NCBI RefSeq assembly: GCF_003945595.2
Contig: NW_024104414.1
Span: forward strand, 434,001 to 498,000
Length of the DNA: 64,000 bases
DNA from: Pipra filicauda
Lineage: Eukaryota > Chordata > Aves > Passeriformes > Pipridae
Reading direction: 5' to 3'
Positions 1-37,510 of this stretch are shown in pieces. The position numbers and the translations under genes are program-made. The notes under the pieces were generated by a model that saw nothing but the letters and a program-made list of their open reading frames with translations, did no database searches and was not told where the DNA came from. The first letter of the stretch is position 1, and each line of letters starts with the position of its first letter.

Positions 1-330
1 CCAGAATAGTAGCGGGGTAGAATCGGGATAGCACCGGGATAACATCGGGATAGCACGGGATTGGACCGGGATAGCACCAAGATTGCACCAGGCATCGGGA
101 TGCACCGGGATTGCACGGGGATAGAACCGGGATTGTTCCGGGAAAACACCAGGATTGGACTGGGATAGCACTGGCATAGCACCAGGATTATAGCGGGATT
201 GCACCGAGATAGCACCGGGATAGAATCAGGATTGGACTGGGATAGCACCAGCATTACACCAGGATTGGACTGGGATACCACCGGGATAGCACTGGGATTG
301 CACTGGGATGGCACCAGGACTGTACCGGGG
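1..330. repeat. Degenerate minisatellite built on a caccgggata-like unit
   Basis: Dozens of variants of a 10-12 base word (accgggatag, accaggatt, actgggata) follow each other without large gaps from the window edge. The array probably continues to the left of the window. Confidence 0.75.
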
Positions 331-720
331 ATGGGGCACAGCACTGGGCACTGGGCATGGGGCACGGCACCGGGATTGTGCTGGGCACTGGGATTACACT
401 GGGAATGGGGCACAGCACAAAGCACCGGGACTGCTCTGGGCATCGAGTATGGGACACGGACCCGGGCATGGGGCACCGGGCACTACACCAGGCACAGGGC
501 ACAGACCTGGGAACAGGCCTTGGCACCAAGCACGGGGCACCACACTGGGTGTAGGTCACAGGGCACCAGGCACTGCACCTGGGATCTGGGACACTGCCCC
601 AGGCATGGGGCACAGCACAGGGGACACAGGCAGACACGGGGCACTGCACTGGGCACTGGCACTGCACGGGGGACTGGGCACCGCACCAGTCATTGCACTG
701 GGCACCCACAGCCAGAGCCC
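331..720. repeat. Degenerate gggcactgggcatgggg repeat
   Basis: Imperfect short repeats of ggggcac, gggcactg and caccaggcac words continue from the preceding array with a shifted unit. Apparent long open frames on both strands here are products of the repeat. Confidence 0.6.
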
Positions 721-937
721 AGTGCCAGAGCCAGGCCGGGTGCCAGCCGTGACGGTGCCACTGGCACAGCCATATCCCAGTCCTCTGGCTCGTGCTGGGG
801 CAACTCTGGCTCCCCCAGCCCTGTTCTCCCCTTGCCACTACCCCCTGGAACGGGCACTCCCTGCCTAGCCACACTCCAGTGCCAGCAGTGCCGATCCCAC
901 CCCGGCTCTGGACACCACGCTCAGCGCAAGGGACGAT

Positions 938-943
938 TTTAAT
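938..943 (-). other. Candidate MAST3 polyadenylation signal (ATTAAA)
   Basis: There is no AATAAA on the minus strand downstream of the MAST3 stop within the window. The best variants are ATTAAA here and at 1861-1856. This one would give a 3' UTR of about 1.46 kb ending just before the minisatellite begins; the other gives about 0.54 kb. The choice is not resolvable from sequence. Confidence 0.3.
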
Positions 944-2398
944 CCAGCATAAAACTTCCCGAAGGTAGGAACACAGCCGGGTACTGGGCAGAAAGACACG
1001 GTTCCCCTTGGCTTTTGAGACAGTTTCCATTAAAAATTCCTTTTCCCACCATATCTGGTGCACAGCCAAACCCCCCTTCCCATGGGGAGGGGGTCCCCGG
1101 TGTGTTCCCAAAACCCCGCTGCCTTCCCGAGACCTTCACACAGACAGTGGAGGAAAGAAGCAAAGGAAACATGGAGCAGCTCTGCCGGCTCGTTTTTGGG
1201 GGGTTTAACGGCACCAGTTTAACGGGAGAAGCAGGATACGGAGCCTGGCACAAACCACACGTGCACAAAATAACCCCAACACGCAGCCCAAAAACCCACC
1301 AGGGCCATGGTGATGCCTGGTGGGGGGAAAGCCAGAACATGCATTAACAAATGGGAACATTTATATCCTAGAAAATGGTAGAAATGGGGGAGAAATGCTG
1401 GGCTGAGCTGTAGTTTGCTGAATAGAACAACAAGGGGGGGACAAGGGGGTAAAATTCCCAAATTACAGGTGCTCACTGGCTTGGGGTGGTTTTGTTTAAA
1501 AAAAAAAAGCAGAGGTTGGGATTTTTTTGGGTGTCTATGCACTGACCAACCAACACCACAGGATTTGGGGACAGAGAAAGAGCAAAAACTGACCCTAAAA
1601 ATCCCATTAATATTCACATCCAGTTGCTGACCCTGTGGCAATGTCTCTCTTTTTCTACCCCTGGAAGGGCCAATGGAGCCTGGTGGCTCCAAAAGGCTCC
1701 AATAAAATAATTAAACCCTTTACATCCACTATACACTTATAAAATGACCCATATGTTCATCATCTGATGATCCATATGCAAATAAAATCCCCCCTCTGCA
1801 TCCCAGCCCGGAGCGCCAGTGTTTGGGAGATGTTACTGTAGGTTTGGGGGTTTGTTTTAATTTTAAATGTTAGAATTTGTGTTTCTTAGGACATTTGGGG
1901 TGTTTCCAGATAAAACTGAAGTTAGAAAGTAGGGAAAAGTGAGTGGGGTCTTTGCAAGGTTAGAAAACAGTGTGCCATCCATCTGGAAGCTGGGAGACAC
2001 ACGGAAAAGGCTGGGACTCTCAGAGCTGGGCTGGACCCTGTGACAGTCCTGCACTGCCCATTTAGCTTATAAAAAGTAATAAATTAATTAAGGAATATTT
2101 GCATCGAGTCCTTTCTGTACACAGAGGGTGGGGCCCAGCCGGGAGAAACACCACCACCGGGAAAGCTCCTGTGTCTCTATAAAAATATGAGCATCTCTCA
2201 GGGAGTACAAAAAGCCTTCACAGGGAGAAGTGCCCGGCCAGCGCCGACGTCCAGAGTGGCTCTGGGGATGTTTCTCTCATGGATATGCTGCATGGGATGG
2301 AGTTTTCAGGGAGGCAGTGGGATGCCACAGGGAGCCTGAACCACCCCCTGGTGCCAGCGTGGGGCTCATGTGTGCTTGGCCCTGCTCCATTTGCCACC
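944..2398 (-). other. MAST3: Probable MAST3 3' UTR
   Basis: This 1.45 kb has no conserved reading frame on either strand and includes AT-rich stretches unlike the GC-rich surroundings. It follows the MAST3 stop and precedes the repeat at the window edge, so 3' UTR is the simplest assignment. The exact end is unknown. Confidence 0.5.
1856..1861 (-). other. Alternative MAST3 polyadenylation signal (ATTAAA)
   Basis: Second ATTAAA hexamer on the minus strand, 540 nt past the MAST3 stop, in an AT-rich context. It could define a short 3' UTR. Confidence 0.3.
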
Positions 2399-28240
<25,842 letters not shown>

Positions 28241-28359
28241 CCCGCCGCCGCCGCCGCCTCCCGCTGCGCCCGCTCCGCCCGGTGCGCCCGGTCCGCCCCG
28301 CCGGTGCGCCAGGGGCGCCGCCCAGCGGCCCCGCCGCGTCACCGGACGCGCATCAGCAC

Positions 28360-29480
28360 CGGCACCGGGGCTGGCACGGCACAGAATGGGGCTGGCACGG
28401 CATGGAGCTATCACAGCACAGAACTGGCATGGCATAGCATGGCACGGGGCTGCCACAGCACGGCACTGCATGGCATGCCAGTCCTGTGGCACAGGACTGG
28501 CATGCCGCGGGGTCGGCATGGCATAGAACAGACTGGGACTGGCATAGTCTGTCTGGTTCGGTACAGCTCAGTGCAGCCCAGCATGGCACAGTCTGGCATG
28601 ACATGGCACAGTATAGCACATCATGGGGTTGGCACGGCATGGGGCTGGCACGGCACAATATGAGGCTGGCACAGCACAGAACTGGCATGGCATAGCATGA
28701 CACAGGGCTGGCACAGCGTGGGGCTGGCATGACATAGCATGACATGGGGCTGGCACATGGGGCGTGACACGACATGCAGCTGTCATGGCACAGGACTCTC
28801 ACGGCATGGGGCTGGCCTGGGGCCGGCATGATACAGTGTGGCACAGGGCTGTCACAGCATGGCATGCAGCTGGCATGGCACAGGACTGGCCCAGTCTCCC
28901 TGGCTTGGTACAGCTCAGTACGGCCCAGCATGGCACAGCCTGGCATGGCATGGCATGGTATAGCACATTATGGGGCTGGCACAGGGCTGGCACAATCTGC
29001 CTGGTTCAGCACATCCCAGCATGGCAGACTCTGCCATGGCATGGCACAACAGAGCATGGGACAGCCCAGGACTGTCACAGTCTTCCTGGCTTGGTACAGC
29101 TCAGCATGACACCGCCTGGGGCTGGCACAGCAGGGCACTGGTGGGACCTCAGTGTGGTCCAGCCCAGGTCTGTCCTGGCTGGCACAGCACAGCACAGTGT
29201 TTATGACCTGAGGCAGCACTGCCCAGTACAGTCCAGCATGGCATGGCACAGCCCAGTGTGGCATGGCATGGTAAAGCATGGCCCAGCCTGGCCAGCATGG
29301 CACAGCACAGTCCAGTCAGGCACGGCGTGGTCCAACATGGCACAGCTTAGTGTGGCATGGTACAACATGACCTGGCCTGGTTCAGCATGGTACGGCAGAG
29401 CCCAGTCCAGCCTAGTACAGCCCAGTCCTGCTGTCTGTTGTGGCCCAGCAAAGCCCAGCATGGCTCAGTTCAGCACAGCA
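28360..29480. repeat. catggcacggggctggca minisatellite between MAST3 and IL12RB1
   Basis: About 1.1 kb of degenerate units (ggcacagcatggcatgg, gggctggcacggcat) with some 30-50 base higher-order periodicity, for example repeated ggcttggtacagctcagtac blocks. It fills most of the MAST3-IL12RB1 spacer, so neither gene's upstream region extends far as unique sequence. Confidence 0.87.
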
Positions 29481-30359
29481 CGGCTTGGTGTGTACCCGCA
29501 CCCCAGTGGGCAGGACAGGGAGGGCACACAGGGAGGCAGGAGGTGCCAGGGGCCCTCTGTGCACCCATCCCAGCCGTGCCCACACTGTTCCAGCACAGAG
29601 ACACTCCCACCAGCACTGCCCTCCGGCCCCGAGCGAGCACCACACAAGGAGCCACTTTCTGTGGAAACAAGGGGACTCTGTGCATGGCCCTCGGTGCCAC
29701 CCGGCTCCACCGTCCCGAAGTCACCCGCCCGTCACACGGCTGCTGGTGCCCCGGTGCCACCGTGCTCTCCCACCTCACTGGGGCTTTGTTTGTGGCGCAG
29801 GGAATGAGCTGTGCTGGGAACGAGCACAGCAGCCGGGTTTGGAAACACACACCCCCCTCCCCCCAAAAAAAAAACCTGGACAACCCCAACCTTGGAGATT
29901 CGCCCAGTTACAGGCAGAAGATCAAAACCACACTGTGAAGTTTGCAAAAACAACAACCCAACCAAAAACCCCAAGACTCATCTTTCGCTTACCTTGCGCT
30001 TCTGGCCGTGCCGGGGCACGGGGCACGTGGTGCAGCTGGGACACGAGGTGCAGCCGCGGGGCAGGGCCGGCCCCATCCCGGCAGCCGTGCCGGCAAAAAA
30101 GCGGGATATTTTGTGTTGCTTTCTCTTTTGTTTCTGGTAAAAGTGAGGCAGGCACTCACGTCTCACGCTCTGACCTGCCTGGGAACGGCCGCCCTCCGGC
30201 GCGGTCTGAGCAGAAGAGGAAACACCAGGCATGGGAAGCTGTGCTGAGCACCGGGGCTGCCACCACGCCTGAGAGGGGCACTCATTGGGTGCTGGGGGAT
30301 TGAGCAGCCAGGAAGGGCAGGGAAGCCCTGAATCCGGAGTGGGACACCCCCGGTGGGCG
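29481..30359. other. Unique sequence upstream of IL12RB1
   Basis: About 0.9 kb between the minisatellite and the IL12RB1 start. It contains an A-rich run near 29865 and GC-rich blocks near 30010-30090. It must include the IL12RB1 promoter and 5' UTR, but I see no TATA box or other motif that fixes the transcription start. Confidence 0.4.
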
Positions 30360-33300
30360 ATGCTGGGGTGGCTGCTGGCGGCACTGGTGGCGGGCGGTAA
30401 GTGTTGCTGCGGTGCTGGGAGATGAGAGATAACTTCAGAACACTTTCAGTGAGTGATTCGGGGGTGATAAGGCCAAGGGAGGTGGTGCTGCGATGGAGAT
30501 GCTCACCCAAAACCACAGGGATGGAGTAAAGGCGGTGAATCCCTACTGGCAGTGGGCAGGACTGGGGTGAGCAGCACCAGTATCACTGGGGATGGGGGAA
30601 GTGGGGGGTCTTGGTGAGAATCGCTCATGTGGCTGCTCCAATACCCCAGCTACAGCGCTGCTCCTTCAGTGCATGGGAAAGGGTATGGGAGGCGGGAGCC
30701 CCCAGACACTGCCCTATACCACAGGCACCACCACAGCCCAGAACTTCTCCTGCTGGAAGAAATGCAACTCCCTCAACTCTTTCCACTGCTCCTGGTCACC
30801 CCTCGGCCCTGCTGGCAACACCTCCTACTCCCTGAATCTCTGGTGAGTTGGGCATTGTGGAGGGGGATGGGGAGCCCATGGGATGTGTCCTGCCTCACCC
30901 GGATTTGACCTTGTGCCCACTCCCTCCCCAGCTGGCAGCACAAAGGGTGTAGCCAGTTTGATGCACACAAGATGACAAACTACAAACTGCCACATCACAA
31001 GCTGTACATCTTAAACAACGTTGTGGCCTGGGTAGAGGCAAGCTGGGAAGGCCACGTCCACAGGACCCCCAATATCACATTTGTCTTCAACGAGGCCGGT
31101 AAGTACCTATGGGACCAGGCTGAACACCAGCACCAGGGCCAAAAACTGCCAAAACCACTCAAAACAACATCTTTGCAGAAAAGCCAGATCCACCTCCCTC
31201 ACGGGTGCCCTTCTCCAAGACTGACGGCCAGCTGAGGCTGCGGGTGCCACGGCCACAGTGCCCTGGCATGGACCAGCCAGCAGAGCGGGAGGCTCGATCC
31301 TGGAGGGCAGGAGACAGCGGCTGGACACAAGTAAAAATGCTGTTTGCTGGAGCTGGGACAGTTGGGAGCACTGTGGCAGCCTGGGGAGTGTGGGGGCTCA
31401 GTGATGTCACTGTCCTCCCCCCCAAACCCAGCTGTGCCCCATCTGTTTCGCTGCCTTATCGGCTCTGCCTCATCTTCTGGCCATGGGATCCTGCTGCTTC
31501 CCATAACAGGATCAGGCCGTGATTCGAAGGGATTACACAGGCAAAACCCCAGATTATACTAATGACGACAACAGATGAAATCTGGAGGCTTGTCCCCAGT
31601 GAAGCCCCCGCAGCTGGGGACCCCCTGCTCCTCTCAATTGCTGCCAGGAGGGTCCCAGGGTTGAAGAGGGGCTACCCCAACCAAGGAAATCCCTTGGGCC
31701 ACCATGTCCCCTCTATTTGTTTCTCCCAGCGCCTGGGATGATTGCAGATCACACTGATGGCCCAGTAACATACTGGTTTTACTAGGAGGGTGTCTTCATT
31801 CCCAGTTTTCTCTACAGGTGGAATGTATGACCGTGATGGTGAAAGATGAAGATGACTCAGGTTGGTTGAGCCTGTGGGGATGTTGGGGACAAGCATCTTC
31901 TGGGAGTATTCCCAGGTTCTGGCAGAATGCTCTGCCCCGTGCTCCCCCCCAGCACCCACAATGGCCAAAAGCTGGGAGAAAGAGGGGTCATCTCCCACCT
32001 GACCCTGCCACCCCTCTCTAGTGAACTGTACCCTGAAGGGGAATGGCACCTTTGTGGTCCAACTACGGCAAAAGACCTGGAGCAGCTACTGGAGTGACTG
32101 GAGCAGCAACATCTCTGTTCCCGAGGGTAAGGAAGAGGAGGGGAGGCTGGTGGGATCCTACCAGCTCCCAAAAACATTGATCACTCAGTCAGGCTTGTCC
32201 CTCCTGCAGAAATCCTGGAGAGCCCAGTGCTGAGCCACCAACTAGAAAAACTAGGAAGACATGGGCAGCGGGTGCTGAGGCTGAGCTGGCAGGTACAGCG
32301 GCATCTCTGGGGACCCTCCTGAGTGTCTCCCCCACCATTTCATCCCCCACACTGCCCACTCTCCCTCCCCAGCCAGTCCTCAAGGGACAAAGCGATGTCA
32401 ACTACACACTGCACGCCCACATGCCAGCGTGTGGCTGTGCTGAGCTGGACGAGGAGGACGTTGTGGTGCTGGGGTGGGAGGTGAGGGAGCACAACCTCAC
32501 CCTGTCTGGAGCTGAATACGAAATCCTGCTGAGGGCCGTCAACGCCGCTGGGCCAGGGCCGGCGTCACAGCTCCACGTGCCGGCAGAGCAGCATAGAGGT
32601 ACCTATCCCACAGCAGGGCCGAGCTCCCCTGGCAGCCCCTCAGGGAGTTACTATTTCCAGCTATCCCTCACATCCACCATTTCATCCCAGATCTCAGCTT
32701 CAAGGATGTCAGCGTCGCCGGTAGCACCGTGACGGCACAATGGGAAGCACCAATCCCGGGCGAGGCCTATTGCTTCGAGCAGCAGGTCCTGGCAGAAGCC
32801 TCCCAACAGAGTGTCTGCATCCAAGAGGAATTCCCTGCCAAGAGCATCCACGTGGAGAAAGGCAAGGGAGCACCCCAAGCCCTCCACCTGGGGTCAGAGT
32901 TGGTGGGGGTCTAACCAGCACCCCCGGTTCCTGCCCCAGGAGCACTGGGAGCGCCGGCGTGTTACCGCCTTGCTGTGCACGGCTGGGACCCAGAGCAGGG
33001 CTGGACCACCTTCGCCCTGTGGCACCACTATGCCAACGACGGTATGTGTGGGAGCACAGCACATCTATGCCTGGTTTAACTCCAGAAAGGGGTTCCTGAA
33101 ACACTCCCCCCTTTTTTGGCACCACTACCTGTAGGCTCGCTGGCCGTGCCCATTGACATCAGCAGCGGAGATGCCGGCGTCGTCCTCCAGTGGAAACCGT
33201 CCCCCCGCGCCACCTGCCCTGGGGTGCTGGCCAAGTACCTCATCTGCCACATGGCCGAGAGGGACAACATGACCTGTGAGTGGGACTCCTCTAGCCCTGT

Positions 33301-34488
33301 GGGGCAGGAGGAGGGTGCTGCCCAGGCAGCTGCCAGACTGCTGCCCACTTGTTGTTGTTTGCCCAGACAGTGAAGCTGATGCCACAGCAGTGAACTACAC
33401 CCTCCAAAACCTCCAGCCCGGCACAGCCTACAGGGTGGGTGTTTGGGAAGTGACAAAGGACAGCGAGGGGACCTGCAGTGCTTGGAAGAAGTTCCAGACC
33501 AAGGCGTTAGGTAACGGTTGGGATCCCATCCTCTCCCCACTCCCCATGGGGTGCTCGCCCTCACCCCGAAATGTCTCCTGTGTCCCATGTGGGGTGTTGG
33601 GGACAGGAATGCCACCACCCAGCCGTGCCTGTCCCCAGGTCCTCAGGGAGCAGTGTGGAGAGCCAACCTGAAGTACCTGGGCATCTCGCTCAGTGTCCCC
33701 ATCATGGCTGCCATCTACCACCTGACCAAAAAGAGGTGACAGCAGCACCCTTGCCCCCACACAGCTCAGGCCACCCCCCATTGCCCAACCCCTCACTAAC
33801 CACCCCCTCCCCTCCCCTCCCAGGGCTCGCCACCTCCTCTTCCCACCTCTTCCTAAGCCCGTGGGCACCAATGCCATCCAGTTCTCTGCCGGCGAGAAGG
33901 GCCAGGTGAGATGCAAGGTGCTGCCCACAAACACCCACACATGGTCCTGGCAAGGGACATTCCACCCCAAACCCACCCAACCCTTAGGGCCAGACCTGGA
34001 TAGGCCTCCTGGAGCCCTCGGAGAGGTTCAACCCAGCTGAGCTGCTGCTGACGGAGCTGAATCCCAGCAAGGAGACAACTGACACCACCACGCAGACTGA
34101 TGTGCCATGTCCCAGCGTGCCACAGCCCAATGTGTCACAGCCCAGCGTGCCACAGTCCAATGTGCCACAGCCCAACGTGCCACAGCCCAGTCTTGTGATG
34201 GAAAAGCCAGCGGAGGTGCTAGTGGTGTGTCCACCAGGCTGTGAGGAGGAGATGACCTTTGCCTACCGCAGGCAGGAGATGCTGAGCCCAGTGGGATTTC
34301 CACTGCCTGGCAGCACCAATTGCACTGGGCACCCACACGGCAAGAAGGAGGAGGAGGAGGAGGAAGAGGAGGGAAGGCAGGAGCTATGCCAGCCATTGAT
34401 CCCCATTGCCCTGCTCATCTCCAACAAATCCATCATCATCGGGGACCAGGAAGGATGGAATCCATTGCAGGAGAAGTCGGTGCCATAG
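30360..34488 (+). CDS. IL12RB1: IL12RB1, interleukin-12 receptor subunit beta-1 (whole gene)
   Basis: This is a type I cytokine receptor. In mammals it binds the p40 subunit shared by IL-12 and IL-23, pairs with IL12RB2 or IL23R, and signals through TYK2; I infer the same role here. Fifteen coding exons in consistent phase total 2169 nt, or 722 aa (human about 662). Visible features: signal peptide MLGWLLAALVAGG, paired cysteines in FSCWKKC, a WSDWS box (196-200), a transmembrane stretch at about 507-526, and Box 1 FPPLPKP (535-541) where JAK kinases bind. The first exon is 30360-30396. Identity rests on the cytokine-receptor architecture, TCPGVL and AIQF-type matches to human as remembered, and position between MAST3 and ARRDC2. 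It is the most divergent gene of the window, as expected for immune receptors. Confidence 0.92.
30725..33510 (+). CDS. IL12RB1: IL12RB1 ectodomain exons 2-12
   Basis: Exons are 30725-30842, 30932-31098, 31179-31330, 31818-31860, 32022-32126, 32210-32292, 32373-32598, 32691-32861, 32940-33041, 33135-33275 and 33367-33510. They encode the cytokine-binding module (WSDWS at 196-200, on exon 6) and three further fibronectin III-like domains, with many N-glycosylation sequons (for example NITF, NCT, NIS, NYT, NLT, NMT). Two splice sites are unusual: exon 5 is only 43 nt with a poor GTTGGT donor, and exon 9 ends at a GC donor (AAAG|GCAAGG). Both are required to keep the frame. Confidence 0.9.
33639..34488 (+). 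CDS. IL12RB1: IL12RB1 exons 13-15, membrane span and cytoplasmic tail
   Basis: Exons are 33639-33735, 33824-33905 and 33988-34488, ending at TAG 34486-34488. Exon 13 gives the membrane span (LKYLGISLSVPIMAAIYHL) and stop-transfer TKKR. Exon 14 gives the juxtamembrane Box 1 (FPPLPKP) and TNAIQFSAG. Exon 15 encodes most of the roughly 195-residue tail, including five 5-residue repeats of SVPQP/NVPQP type (about 599-623) and a Glu run. The single-pass span is short but hydrophobic. Confidence 0.9.
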
Positions 34489-34711
34489 CCATCACCAGGC
34501 TGGAGCAGCAGGGATGGATGGCAGGAATAGGGTGTCCAATGGGGTGCTAAGTGTGTGGGATGCTGGGTGCCCACCCCATGGGATCATGGTCAAGCCAGCA
34601 CTTTCAGGGGGTTTTCTGGTTTACAGGACAAGGAAGGCGATGTCTCTGGATTCTGTGTTGCACCATGCCAGGTTTTAGCCACACACTTCCCAGTCTCAAT
34701 TTTTCACCAGG

Positions 34712-34717
34712 AATAAA
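34712..34717 (+). other. IL12RB1 polyadenylation signal
   Basis: AATAAA 224 nt past the IL12RB1 stop codon, with a GT-rich downstream stretch (agtctgtccagggctgaggg). Cleavage is expected near 34735. Confidence 0.7.
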
Positions 34718-37032
34718 AACCAAGGGATAGTGGCTCCAGAGTCTGTCCAGGGCTGAGGGTATTTCCTTGGCTGGATCAGGAGGAGAGGCAGAACTTCATC
34801 CCTGCCAGCTTCCACCACTGGGACCAGCATCCCCTCCTTGGGATGGGGACGCAAAGCACCAAACACCATCTACCTGCAAAAAAAAAAGAAAAGAAATCGG
34901 CAAAAAAAAAAGAGGGAAAAAAAAAAAAAAAAGCAAACATAAAAAAATTAAGTAACTCCACAAAGCAGCAGGGCTGAGATGGTTTTTCCTCGCCTGACCC
35001 GGGCAGATTGCAGCAAGGATTTAGAGCCGAGGGCAATCCATGGCGCTGCAGAGGACACAGCCGGTCTGGGGTGATCCCTCGGCCCCCCCCAGCCCCTTCG
35101 TGTGGGGCCACGTTGCCGCCTTGGGCTTTATCTGGGGCAGAATTGGAGATGAGAAGCGATTTGTGGTTTTCTCTGCCTGGCGGCGTCGGCGCTGACTTGC
35201 TGAGAGAGCAAAAAATTTTAAAAAACTACAAACTACGTGGGGTTGGTAGCACGGGGAAGTCCAGGTAAGGCACCGCCGCGGTGTCTCAGCCACCAGCACA
35301 CGGCTCGGCCTCCCCGCTGCTTTTAGCTCGCGTTTTGCAAAGGATTTCACCAAAATCGCGCTCGCAGCACCAGCACCGCGGGCGGAAACGACGCCGATGC
35401 CTAGCGGAGACACCGCACCGGGAGCGGGGGGCGGCGGGGCGGCACGGTCACCTCGCAACCCCCGCCAGGGACGGGTGGGCTGGGATTTATGGCCATTCCC
35501 AGCGCTCCAGAGGTGAAGTGGCTGCGATGGTGTTTCTCCCATGGCTGGGGGTCCCGTTCAGGATCCGCATCGCTGTGCTACCGTCCTCGTGCCCACCAGC
35601 GTCCGGCATCTTCACCCAGCCCAGGACGTTCAGCTGCTGATGAAGCCACGAGGTGGCATCAGCCCCACGTCCCCACGGCGCTTCCCAACCTCTTGGAAGA
35701 GCAAATTCATCCTTCCCTCCCCGCCACGCATCACCTCACAGGCCCCCCGTGTCCTCTCTTGCGCACCCCAAATCCCTGGGGATCGGCTGGAGATCTGGCG
35801 TCCTGCCACGCAGAAACCCAGGCGCGGGGATCAGATTTAGGGATTTTGTTGGGATTTGCCAGGCTCACTGTCGGAGCACACCAGGCACACAGGGAGGAAG
35901 TATCCGGTTACAGGAGCGGGTGCACACTCGAGTTTCAGCCCTGGCCCCTGTTTACAGCCCGGGGTCAGAGCAATGAAGGAAACAGCTCTGGGGTCACGGC
36001 TCAGCACGGCTGGGTGGCAGCAGTAAACACATTGCCCGTCTCGGGGCTAGAGCCGACGCCAGTTAATCATTCCGGTTCACGGAATGAGTTCACAGCAGGA
36101 CAGACAGTCCCAATTGCTGCATTAAAAACAGCCTGGGGAGGGGGAACGGCAGACCCCCCATGGTGGCACCCTCCAGGGATCCATCCCACCCATGGTGCCG
36201 CTCACACCCCCTCTGATGCCTTCAGGGTTGGCCCTGTGCATCTTTTCCCACACGTGTCCCGAGCTGGCCAGTGCTCTGCCAGGAACATGGTGCCCATGAA
36301 CAACGTGCCGGGGAAAACTAATCAAGCCATAACTTGCCAATTAGTGCAAGCGAGTGGCTCGGGACTTTCTAATTAGTTTAAATTTCACAGGATTGTTTTC
36401 CAAATGAGTCCCCGGGAGCTGTGTTGAGCCTGGCGACCCAAGGGTAGCTGCCAGGCCAGACTTTGCAGCCAGGACATGACCTTCCCTGCTCCTCCATCCA
36501 GATCCGAATGGGTGCAGGACCCAGACATGCTACAGGGCATCGATTATGCCTGGTGAGAGCCACCACCACCCACAGCCTGAGGGTGGGCAACTCATTACAC
36601 CCAACAGGAGACTCCAGGATAAGCAGCCAAAAGCCATCACGGCAGGGAAAATAAAGGTCAGCCCAGCTGAGGGGTGTAATGGTGGGGGCACAAGGGGTTC
36701 AACATCGATCCCAAAGTCACCTCAAGCTATGGGTTCCCCTATTCACACCCACTGGTGCCAGCGCTGCCCACACACCACCAGTGACAGTGCTGTTTCCCTG
36801 GGCAAACATGGAGCATCCCTGCTTTAAAGGGGAAAAACCTCATCTTATTCCCTCCCTATTCCCACAGAGTCCCAGTCATGTGTCCCCAAAAGTAAATGGC
36901 ACGAGGGACATGTGCAGGCGGATTTACCTGCAAGTGGAAAACTCAGCACCACATCCCAAGAAAGCAGGTGGGGCAGCCAGAGCTGCAGCAAGGTGGTGGG
37001 AGCCTGGAGATTTGCCTTGAGCTCCCTGATTT

Positions 37033-37510
37033 TCTAGAATCATAAAAGTTGGAAAAGCCCTCTAAGATTATCGAGTCCAATCATTAACCCAGCACACCAG
37101 CCAAGCCCACCACTAAACCATGTTCCCAGGTGCCACATCCCCATGGCTTTTAAATCCCTCCAGGGATGGGGACTCCACCACTGCTGTGGGCAGCCTGTTC
37201 TTGTGCCTGACCACCTTTGGGTGGAGAAATTTTTCCTGAAACCTCCCCTGCAGCAACTTGAAGCCATTTCCTCTTGATTTTGGGGGATGCAAGCTCAGAT
37301 GGCACCAGAGGAAAAACATAAAACAGCTCGAGTGGTTCACTATGGCCCCATCAACATCAGCCCTTGGGACCTCTAAGCCCCCGGGGAAGGCGAGGTCCAT
37401 CCCTGTGGGTCCAGGCCGATATTTTTTCCCCAGATTAAGATGTTTTGCTCCCAGATCGAGGAGTTTAACCTGTTTCTCAGCCTCGGAGAAACAGCCCCAC
37501 AGAGCCACAG
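37033..37510 (-). mobile_element. CR1 LINE 3'-end fragment
   Basis: The longest CR1 copy of the window. It starts tagaatcataaaagttggaa, continues ctaagattatcgagtccaat, aagcccaccactaaaccatg and tttaaatccctccagggatg, then tgggtggagaaatttttcct and aacttgaagccatttcctct. Its body identifies a different subfamily from most of the other copies. Confidence 0.88.

Noticed and set aside
199..942. A 247-residue open frame rich in Gly, Thr and His
   Set aside because: Frame opened by the minisatellite; similar frames exist in the other phases and strand, and nothing resembles a protein family.
29857..29880. Processed retrocopy ending in an A tail
   Set aside because: The short A run has no recognisable coding body or target-site duplication next to it.
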